From: Sacculina carcini
Lineage: Eukaryota; Arthropoda; Thecostraca; Sacculinidae
Direction of reading: 5' to 3'
Assembly (NCBI GenBank): GCA_916048095.2
Contig: OU696578.1
Location: 2,365,798-2,429,797 of the forward strand
Length of the DNA: 64,000 nt
Made by a program: the position numbers and the translations under genes. Below are positions 58,342-64,000 of this stretch, one piece after another; the stretch's first letter is position 1; every line of letters starts with the position of its first letter. Under the pieces are notes generated by a model, which had not been told where the DNA came from, did not search any database, and worked only from the letters and a program-made list of their open reading frames with translations.

Positions 58342-58873
58342 TAATAATATTTGTAAGAGATTGCATTATTGATTCTTTTAATTACTTATCATTATTCTTA
58401 ATTATTATTTATTCATTCTCTATTATCTATTTATTGTACTCATTTTTTATTTATTTTTTAATGTAATTTATTCTTATTATTATATATATTATAGTACAAA
58501 ATAAATAACTAACGGAAGTTAGAATTATTACACTTTTAGCAATTGAAATCGTATAATTAAAAATTAGATACTCATATGTATCGCTCTCGATCATACTGGC
58601 CACAATATTTATGTTTGATCTAGAATTTTAAAAATATTTCATAGCGATTTTAATTGACTTTATTCATATGTGTCACCAGTTGAAAAGTTCGAGGAAAAAT
58701 CAAGCTTCTGAAATACTGCATTTTAATTAGAGTAAATTTTTTACTAAAAATACGTCACTATTGAGCAGAATGCAATTAATATTCGAACCTCTTGGGTAGT
58801 TGACGAATGTGTCACACCGAGACAGAATTGTTTGAACAGCCAGCAACACACAAAGCGTCCACACACGCAGCAT
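43309..58873 (-). CDS. Secreted EGF-repeat protein with Dumpy-like modules, nine exons
   Basis: Exons on the minus strand are 58873-58789, 57547-57406, 53284-53100, 50862-50686, 49126-48953, 48181-48015, 47036-46727, 44052-43907 and 43518-43309. Every join agrees in phase, giving 531 aa with the TGA at 43311-43309. Exon 1 encodes a signal peptide (MLRVWTLCVLLAVQTILS). The rest is a chain of six-cysteine modules of the form PCG.NA.C....C.CP.GY.GDPL..C, separated by EC..DSEC....C....C..PC linkers, as in Dumpy-type and other insect cuticle or matrix EGF proteins. The protein should be secreted and bind or build extracellular matrix. No transmembrane segment was seen. Introns reach 4 kb and are filled with repeats. 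The final TGA sits inside a perfect donor motif (GG|GTGAGT at 43313/43312), so a further exon is possible; a frame-compatible one is at 42785-42707. The exact family is not recognised. Confidence 0.85.
44085..44352. repeat. hAT-like interspersed repeat, copy 2 of 3
   Basis: Shares GTCGGACAGAA, TTTTCGTTTCCAGTGA, GGTGGAACAACTGAATTT and CCAGCGCTGTT with 27785-28060. It lies in an intron of the EGF gene. Confidence 0.7.
45020..45290 (+). mobile_element. LINE fragment, family B
   Basis: With frameshifts and stops the plus strand reads MFKISKSPRGHDNKYFYKQ and then YSFPYRAI, the C-terminal block of a non-LTR reverse transcriptase. It is a dead fragment in an intron. Confidence 0.65.
47098..47425 (-). 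mobile_element. tRNA-Val-derived SINE, copy 4
   Basis: Minus-strand copy with a complete head starting TTGGACTCCATGGTTTAGTG and anticodon-arm sequence CGCCTCACAAGCAG (CAC loop). The body matches the other copies. It begins 62 bp beyond the acceptor of an EGF exon. Confidence 0.9.
47735..47850. repeat. 15-bp AT-rich tandem repeat
   Basis: About seven units of ATTATTAATATAAAT, nearly perfect. Confidence 0.95.
48216..48376. mobile_element. hAT-type MITE copy (TCTGGATCCG end)
   Basis: The ends are CAGTGGCGGTGGCAG and CTCTGGATCCGCTGCTG. The interior (CAATTTTGATAGGGG-type, inverted) is related to 23545-23772. No matching flanks were found. Confidence 0.65.
48845..48869. repeat. (TTAGG)5 tract
   Basis: Five perfect TTAGG units, the telomeric motif of many arthropods, found here inside an intron. 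Confidence 0.9.
49150..49330 (+). repeat. LINE family B 3' end running into (CA)n
   Basis: GGACAGCTCGAGCTTAACTC and CCTGTAGC are followed by two GTGAGTACAAATAT copies, then a long CACACA/CAAACACA tract to about 49460. It matches the tails at 8146 and 53512. Confidence 0.7.
49631..50575. repeat. Inverted pair of family R repeats (foldback)
   Basis: Left arm at about 49631-49990 and right arm at about 50213-50575. Both carry AGATTTGTGTCGAGGCTCGG, TGACTGTCATC-like, ATTGACCAACTGAG and CTGATTTTGATGAC blocks, in opposite orientation. The outer ends CAGGGATGTAGATTTGTG and CACAAATCTAGAGCCCCTG are themselves inverted. The right arm holds a run of 15 C. A third copy is in PGM intron 6. Confidence 0.7.
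51527..51830. repeat. hAT-type repeat (inverted relative of 31398-31717)
   Basis: CAGTGCTTCTTAACCGGGG, CAAACCCCAGGGG, ATTGGTGACGTCAAGCTC and AGCAACTCGGTCCACTC match the vezatin intron 1 MITE in the other orientation. The right end is missing. Confidence 0.75.
52355..52506. repeat. Fragment of the CAGAGGCGTAGC MITE family
   Basis: ATCGACATGCTGGACTTG, AATTCCCTATTACAG and TAGCTACGCCCCTG match the right third of 54510-55351. Confidence 0.75.
53340..53510. repeat. LINE tail fragment plus CA microsatellite
   Basis: ATTATATTACATTACATTAT, ATATAGCGCTCTACATCC, AAGGCGCTGTACACACAC; the inverted 3' tail of the LINE type found at 34441. Confidence 0.75.
53512..53705 (+). mobile_element. LINE fragment, family B
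   Basis: The plus strand reads YSFPFRSVDKWNQLDSKIV, then a stop-interrupted end and GCACGAGCTTAGCTCATATC, CCTGTAGAACAACTGGGCGA, GTGAGTACATACACAC. It is followed by about 190 bp of CA-rich repeat. Confidence 0.75.
53706..53905. repeat. (CA)n-rich microsatellite
   Basis: CACACA runs with AAACA and GCACA interruptions, directly downstream of the LINE tail. Confidence 0.95.
54510..55351. mobile_element. hAT-type MITE (CAGAGGCGTAGC ends) interrupted by another
   Basis: The ends CAGAGGCGTAGCAAG and TAGCTACGCTTCTG are flanked by AGTGAGAT (54502-54509) and AGTAAGAT (55352-55359), one mismatch in 8 bp. The element at 54570-55007 lies inside it. Confidence 0.8.
54570..55007. mobile_element. hAT-type element nested in the MITE at 54510-55351
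   Basis: The ends are CAGTGGCTATTAACC and GTTTAAGAACCACTG, 438 bp. The flanking 8-mers TTTTAGAG and TTTTATGA are only partly alike. No transposase was found. Confidence 0.7.
55910..56330. repeat. CA-rich microsatellites
   Basis: Runs at about 55917-55978 and 56245-56320, separated by 260 bp with an ACATGTACACATGTAC repeat near 56099. Confidence 0.9.
58259..58338. repeat. (TA)n microsatellite
   Basis: About 39 uninterrupted TA units in the first intron of the EGF gene. Confidence 0.97.
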
Positions 58874-58954
58874 CGCTTCAATTCAACAATACTAAACACA
58901 CACACACAATAGCACACAAAATAATAACACACACACATACACACTCACACATAA

Positions 58955-59085
58955 ATTATATTACATTAAGACATTTATATCGCGCTTTTCACTCTAAGGT
59001 CTCAAAATAATCCACACACACACACACACACACACGTACATATACGTATATACACAAATACACGCACACACACACACACACATAA
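58955..59085. repeat. LINE tail fragment plus CA microsatellite
   Basis: ATTATATTACATTAAGACAT, TTATATCGCGCTTTTCACTC, then two CACACA runs. It is nearly identical to the tail at 34441, in the same orientation, and lies about 85 bp upstream of the EGF gene ATG. Confidence 0.8.
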
Positions 59086-59662
59086 AGTACAAACATTTTC
59101 TGGTTGAGAGCAAATGATATACAACGCACAGATAAACATAGGCAGAGGAAAATATCAAACAAGAGTACAAACAAAAAACACACAATATATATATATATAT
59201 GTACAATATATACTTGGTAATAATTAATATTTCCGCCAGGAAAATTAATTATATCAATTTGATTCCAACTAGATTTAGGAGCAACTTACTCGCCAGATCA
59301 AGAAGCAGTGTCAGTTTTCGAAAAAAAACTTTCACACCTCTCTTATTTTGTTACACGTTCGTATCTTGTGTCAACACTGAACATGTCAAATAGGCGAGTG
59401 ACGTGGAATATAACTGTGCCTGAGTTGACTCAGAATCAAATGAACTCTCCAAGCGTTAAAAACTCCAACTACATCGAAAAGGAAGCCTTATAAGGATGAC
59501 ATATATCTTGACCAAGTATGTCTTACTCTCGTGACATATAAATAGCGAATGCCATGTTGTGTAAAAACACGGAGCACCATGTTGCACGAGCTGGAAAAAC
59601 CCTGATAAAAACTCGTTGCAAAGAATATGTCATGCTTCGTATCGAACCACAATGAGAATCAG

Positions 59663-60064
59663 CAGTGGCGGCACCAAGGGGGGGCTTGGGAGGCTAGAGC
59701 CCCCTCTAAGCCCCCCAAAATGTTAATCATGGACATTAAAACTTTCTTACCACTGTAAATGAAACTATTTTGTCCTGAAGTAATCTTGTTTGTCTTACAG
59801 TAATTAAGTATTTGTTTACTGTAATGACGTTTGCATGTTTTTCAATGTGTCATTATATGTTCTATCCTATGATATTCACCTCGTTTCGTTCATTATATAA
59901 TGTCCACTTATATTATGGTTCAAGTTCGAGGACTGAATCAGTGTGCCCCAGTCCCTTATTATAATATTATGTTGTCAGCATTCGAGTGTAGCTCTTCATG
60001 TTTCGCCAAGCCCTCACAACTTTTCCCTTAGCCCCCCATCGAAAATATCCTGGCGCCGCCACTG
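59663..60064. mobile_element. hAT-type MITE (CAGTGGCGGCACC ends), 402 bp
   Basis: The ends CAGTGGCGGCACCAAGG and CTGGCGCCGCCACTG are flanked by AGAATCAG and AAAATCAG (one mismatch in 8 bp). Several interior blocks are shared with 37779-38054. Confidence 0.88.
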
Positions 60065-60414
60065 AAAATCAGTTTACAAATCACAGAAAACTCTGTGTAA
60101 CCAGACAGGTATAGACACACCATTGTCACTATTCAACATTGCAACAAGCAGAGTACGTACCAAAAATGAGATGACGATACAAAAAAGCCGAGAAGGATGG
60201 TCCTGAATGTCAACTGTTGGATGACATTCAAACTGATACAAACACACACCACCAATGCGCATCCGATCACCTCATCTGATCAACTGAGTCAAACAGCACG
60301 GACGGGATGTTTAAACAGTGCGGAATGCGTGAGCGTAGGCGTTCATGCCATTGAACGCTCTATTTCACGTTTTGAATTGTTCTTATATCTTACAAGCAGG
60401 TAGTTTCTGTGAAT

Positions 60415-60602
60415 AGAGGTGCCAAGATCTTTCGGTGGGAGGGAAGCTGAAATGAGACCAAAGAAAAAATGCAGGGGGTTGGAAAAATATGAGGTACTAA
60501 AATCGAATTATTTATGATCATGATTTCAGGGGGAGCTCAAGAGACTTGGCATATTTTTTTGGGCACTTCAGTCCCTCCAAACCCCTCATAGCACCACTAC
60601 TG
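60415..60602. repeat. Degenerate copy of the same MITE group
   Basis: GAGGTGCCAAGATCTTTCGG at the left and CATAGCACCACTACTGG at the right, with a GGGGGAGCTCAAGAG interior. Confidence 0.55.
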
Positions 60603-60635
60603 GTTCTACATAGATTCATGAGCCCACACCGATAT

Positions 60636-60799
60636 TGTCACATATGTATGTAGATATATGTGCGTGTGTGTTATGAACAGTGCGTGACGTCACGCGTCAC
60701 GCCACTGTCGTGGGAGTGGCTTGACGGTGCGCACGCGGGGGCTCGGGAGTGTGGCGCAGGACAGTGTGCAATACATGGTCGTATGATCAACATGTTACA
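60636..60799 (+). repeat. 5' LTR of the short element
   Basis: 164 bp with TG...CA ends. It includes GTGACGTCACGCGTCACG, a palindromic CRE-like site. Confidence 0.93.
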
Positions 60800-60893
60800 T
60801 GGTGTCAGAAGTGCCCAGTAGATTTGTGAGTTATTTGTGAGTGTGTGTGAGTGGTGTCGTTTCTCTGTGAGTTTTGTTGTGCGGGTTTCAAGG

Positions 60894-60950
60894 ATGGCAG
60901 CTAGACAGCCTCCGGAGCTGGAGTTGACCTCCCCCTCCGCTGTATATTGA
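60894..60950 (+). pseudogene. Gag start truncated after 18 codons
   Basis: The ATG at 60894 lies about 95 bp after the primer-binding site, where Gag should start. The frame reads MAARQPPELELTSPS and stops at TGA once it enters the inverted integrase segment at 60939. Confidence 0.6.
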
Positions 60951-61310
60951 CTGGGTGTATTTCGCCAAAGCATGAGCGCCCACATGGGATTCTGCCGAGT
61001 ATCGTGCGCTTTTCGGAAGATCCCCTTGATTAGCTTGACAGCGTTTTCTGCACGACCATTCGACTGCGGATACCTCGGACTTGACGTTATATGCAACATA
61101 TCCACAATTTGCCAGTCTTGACTTCAAAGAATTTGCGTCATTTGTGGATATGTTGCATATAACGTCAAGTCCGAGGTATCCGCAGTCGAATGGTCGTGCA
61201 GAAAACGCTGTCAAGCTAATCAAGGGGATCTTCCGAAAAGCGCACGATACTCGGCAGAATCCCATGTGGGCGCTCATGCTTTGGCGAAATACACCCAGTC
61301 AATATACAGC
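60939..61310. repeat. 169-bp inverted repeat inside the LTR element
   Basis: Arms 60939-61107 and 61142-61310 are reverse complements of each other with no mismatch seen, separated by a 34-bp spacer. Both encode the same integrase stretch (SPRYPQSNGRAEN) on opposite strands. Confidence 0.92.
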
Positions 61311-61806
61311 CTTCTCGCCGGCGCACGTTATGTTCGGACGTCGGTGTCGCACTCTAATGCCCACAACCCGACGTTCATTAGAGCCGGATCCTCCCAAAGG
61401 GGTTCGGGACAATTTGCTGAATAGCAAAGCCGATCAAAAACATTATTATGATCATCAGGGAGTGCGGTCATTGCCGCCGATTCGTCCAGGGACAGCAGTT
61501 CGGGTAAAACGGCCGGATCAAAACTCGTGGTCACGGGGAGAATGTGTAAGGAAGCTACCCTATAAGTCGTACTTGGTAAAAGTGGGTGGCACACTGTATC
61601 GACGAAATCGCCGTCATATTTTGATGGCAGGGGAAGATAATCCCGTGCAGTCGACCCGTAGCTACCAGATGATCCAGGGGCTTCCCAGCCCTGAGGTCCT
61701 CCCGTCCAACAGGTCAAACACAACAGGCAATGAGGATCGTGTGTTACCGCGGCGGTCTATGCGTATTCGTCGACCGCCGGCGTATTTGAATGATTATGTG
61801 CCGTGA
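61108..61806 (+). pseudogene. Integrase C-terminal fragment of a Ty3/Gypsy element
   Basis: The plus strand reads QFASLDFKEFASF, then SPRYPQSNGRAENAVK, which contains the last glutamate of the integrase D-D-E triad, followed by MFGRR, a KRPDQNSWSRGE / YRRNRRHI chromatin-binding-type region and a basic RRSMRIRRPP tail ending at the stop at 61804-61806. The first two catalytic aspartates and everything upstream are missing. Confidence 0.85.
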
Positions 61807-61969
61807 ACGCGTGTTATGCAATGCCATTTCATGTGGTATGTATGTGATTAACTTGATATTGATATTGATGTGTGTGATTAACTTGGAGGGGGAGGTATAA
61901 CGTGTGTATGTATGTGCGTGTATTTTATTTCATGTTTTATATAGGTTGTGATTGACTTGGAGGGGGAGG

Positions 61970-62133
61970 TGTCACATATGTATGTAGATATATGTGCGTG
62001 TGTGTTATGAACAGTGCGTGACGTCACGCGTCACGCCACTGTCGTGGGAGTGGCTTGACGGTGCGCACGCGGGGGCTCGGGAGTGTGGCGCAGGACAGTG
62101 TGCAATACATGGTCGTATGATCAACATGTTACA
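61970..62133 (+). repeat. 3' LTR of the short element
   Basis: 164 bp, with no difference seen from 60636-60799. Confidence 0.93.
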
Positions 62134-62240
62134 GATATCATTCGTTTTTCTGTTGTATCATTCGTTTTTCTGTTTTTGTGTGACTCTTGTGTGTTTTATC
62201 CCGCTGTGAGCCCAAGTTTTTTTTATGATGCATTTTCATT

Positions 62241-62327
62241 TGTGTGTACATTGTGTGATTTGTATGTATATTTTCATCCATGCCAATACTTTGTTGTTTA
62301 AAGTGGCAATACATTTCTGATTTCTGT
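62241..62327 (+). repeat. Interspersed repeat (pair with 7262-7353)
   Basis: GTGTGATTTGTATGTATATT, TTCATCCATGCCAATACTTT and GTGGCAATACATTTCTGATT match the sequence upstream of PGM almost exactly. Confidence 0.78.
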
Positions 62328-62339
62328 ACTGTGATTGTG

Positions 62340-62515
62340 GTTTAAGCGGAGTATTGGTACAACATATACGCTCTCAAATTTCGTCGAGCTGGTTGTCAAG
62401 TGGGGAATTAATTGTCGGACAGAAAGACAAATGTGTGTTTTTAACTATCTGATATTGTCTATTTTAGTTTCTAGTAATTTGCTAAATTTGAATTTGGTGG
62501 AGAATTTGTATTTAA
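62340..62515. repeat. hAT-like interspersed repeat, copy 3 of 3 (partial)
   Basis: CAAGTGGGGAATTAATTGTC, GGACAGAAAGACAAATG and GAATTTGGTGGAG match 44085-44352. The right end is absent. Confidence 0.6.
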
Positions 62516-63395
62516 CATAATTTATTAATATAATTTACACAATTTAAGAGCAAAATATATCTGTACCATATCTGTATCCAAATTATTTATGCCACACTTA
62601 TATCGTTTCATTAACTGCGGCGTATTTGTCATTAATGAACAAATATGCGCCATGTTTGTCTACCACATTTCTTTCCGCCACATTTGCCTCTAATATAATA
62701 TAAATATATACCTCTAATATAAATATACCTGCGCAATATTTGCCTCATAAACTTATTCTGCGTCATATTGGTCTTTTATATTCACCTCTGCGTCACATCT
62801 CTCCTATATCCATACATGTCTGGACGATGATTTCTTCTTTTTTCTCTCACTCCAGCAAACCCAAGATATCTGCCCCGAGGTTTACGGTACTTCTTTACAT
62901 AGCCATTCGGCTCGAACCTGACTATATTTCCCCTGAAACAAAAATTTGTCTCGGTACACTATTGGCAATTACAATCCATATACAGGTCAACACCATAATT
63001 GAACATCATTGATGATCCAGACGACACAAGAACTCAACACGTAATTGCTGAACAAGTTATTATGCATCAAGTTGATGCATTATTAGTTGTCAGGACCTAC
63101 GGTACAGCTGATGCAATGTTTTACTCTTTCCTAACTTTCCTTCCTACCTTATCACCTACCCAATGCAATACCCTGGGATAGCGACTAAAATATCCCCAGG
63201 ATTCACTATGAACATTCAAACAAACAACAACGCGATTCACTATGGAGGAACGCAAAGAAAGACGAATCTCAATGAAACACTCACAACTGGAGCTATTTAT
63301 TCTGCAACCAGCGTGTATTTTGCTAGAAAATATATATTCATCTAAAAGATCTAATTGTCATACCAAGAAAAACCTTTATAAAAAACACACAAAGA
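62516..63395. other. AT-rich spacer, no gene recognised
   Basis: Short degenerate repeats such as CCACATTTGCCTC(TAATATAA) variants occur near 62670-62760. Nothing coding is supported. Confidence 0.5.
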
Positions 63396-63590
63396 CAGTG
63401 GCGGCGACAAGAGGGAGCTTACAGGGGATGAAACTTTCCAAAAATGTATCAAGCCCCATGCAAGACCCAACAATTCTGACCATGAACATTTCGAATGTAT
63501 TTCCTCATGCTTCACCAAGCCCTCCACATTTTTTCCATTAGCTCCCTCCCTCTTAGCTCAATCGCCGGGAAAATCCTGGCGCCGCCACTG
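63396..63590. mobile_element. hAT-type MITE (CAGTGGCGGCGAC ends), 195 bp
   Basis: The ends CAGTGGCGGCGACAAG and CTGGCGCCGCCACTG are of the family that also includes 21950, 37779 and 59663. The flanks match only partly. Confidence 0.75.
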
Positions 63591-63648
63591 CACACACGCG
63601 CGTGCACAAGTACAGAATCACTGTCATACAAGCATCTGTCTGGCCAAG

Positions 63649-64000
63649 TCAAACATGTCCCGTGCCTAAAAACAAACTGTCCAACACCTGAAAGCTGGCG
63701 GCGAACCGCCTCTCATCCTGCCTCATCTCGGCTCTGACCAGCTGACGAACGCGGCGCCAGCGCGACAAATTCTGCGCCAACAGCGCCGCTTTCGCCGCAA
63801 ACGCCGACGTCGAGCCATTGCCACCGCTGTCGAACACCGCCGATGACTGCGCGCCAACCGCCGCCGGCCGGGGAAGCTGCAGCTCGGGATGCCGCCACGA
63901 AAATGACGGCGACACACCATCAGACTGTTGCTGTTGCGAGGACGGATGCGACCGACGTTCCCGCGGCTGTGGAGGTGGCAGATGTCGCACATCGCCGCTG
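63649..64000 (-). CDS. Unidentified GC-rich coding segment, partial at the window edge
   Basis: I do not recognise this gene. The minus strand is open from the window end to a stop at 63649. The GC content and codon pattern resemble the real exons here and differ from the spacer. The segment has a Pro/Gln/Ser-rich part (PSSQQQQSDGVSPSFSW), a small-residue part (FDSGGNGSTSAFAAKAAL), then a basic helical stretch (SRWRRVRQLVRAEMRQDERR). A TTTCAG|GTGTTG junction near 63690 could be a splice donor, in which case the last codons are intronic. It is probably an internal or last exon of a gene continuing beyond 64000. Confidence 0.5.
   Translation of the reverse strand, partial: SGDVRHLPPPQPRERRSHPSSQQQQSDGVSPSFSWRHPELQLPRPAAVGAQSSAVFDSGGNGSTSAFAAKAALLAQNLSRWRRVRQLVRAEMRQDERRFAASFQVLDSLFLGTGHV

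Larger units (their letters stand above)
60636..62133 (+). mobile_element. Short LTR element with inverted integrase duplication
   Basis: The element is 1498 bp. Its two LTRs of 164 bp appear identical (60636-60799 and 61970-62133), begin TGTCACATATG and end CAACATGTTACA, and are flanked by a perfect 5-bp duplication GATAT (60631-60635 and 62134-62138). TGGTGTCAGAAGTG directly after the left LTR fits a primer-binding site. A polypurine tract (CTTGGAGGGGGAGG) precedes the right LTR and has a second copy about 70 bp upstream. The interior has a few codons of Gag, an inverted piece of integrase, then a forward integrase end. Identical LTRs mean a recent insertion. Confidence 0.92.

Overview
This is an animal (metazoan) nuclear genome window, almost certainly from an invertebrate. 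Genes are split by GT-AG introns, encode animal proteins (vezatin, SPATA6, PIGL, RMND5, phosphoglucomutase), and sit in an AT-rich background crowded with (CA)n/(TG)n microsatellites, SINEs, non-LTR retrotransposon remnants, hAT-type MITEs and gutted LTR elements. The species cannot be named. A short (TTAGG)5 run and Dumpy-like EGF modules hint at an arthropod, but only weakly.

Layout. 1-1630: 3' part of an internally deleted Ty3/Gypsy element and its probable LTR. 2536-4105 (-): SPATA6-like gene, three exons seen. 7434-16182 (+): complete ten-exon phosphoglucomutase gene, 565 aa. 16744-19046 (-): LTR element with identical 235-bp LTRs and a TATAC target duplication that encodes only Gag and protease. 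20187-21431 (+): intronless RMND5 (GID/CTLH E3 ligase subunit). 25861-42112 (+): six coding exons of a vezatin homologue, 729 aa. Its first intron contains a complete intronless PIGL gene (26329-27474, same strand); its other introns hold two 5'-truncated LINEs and many small transposons. 42707/43309-58873 (-): a nine- or ten-exon secreted EGF-repeat protein, convergent with vezatin. 60636-62133: a 1.5-kb LTR element with identical 164-bp LTRs, a GATAT duplication and an inverted duplication of an integrase fragment. 63649-64000 (-): an unidentified GC-rich coding segment leaving the window.

How the genes relate. They are unrelated housekeeping or cell-biology genes and do not form a pathway: sugar-phosphate interconversion (PGM), GPI-anchor synthesis (PIGL), ubiquitin ligase (RMND5), junctional membrane protein (vezatin), sperm/cilium protein (SPATA6) and a secreted EGF protein. 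Coding exons are distinctly GC-richer than introns and spacers. Exon joins were chosen by reading-frame phase, splice motifs and remembered family sequence; no transcript evidence was available.

The most striking features are the three separately gutted LTR elements, the palindromic integrase element, the gene-in-gene arrangement of PIGL and vezatin, two consecutive GC-AG introns in phosphoglucomutase, and recurrent LINE 3' ends that abut CA microsatellites.
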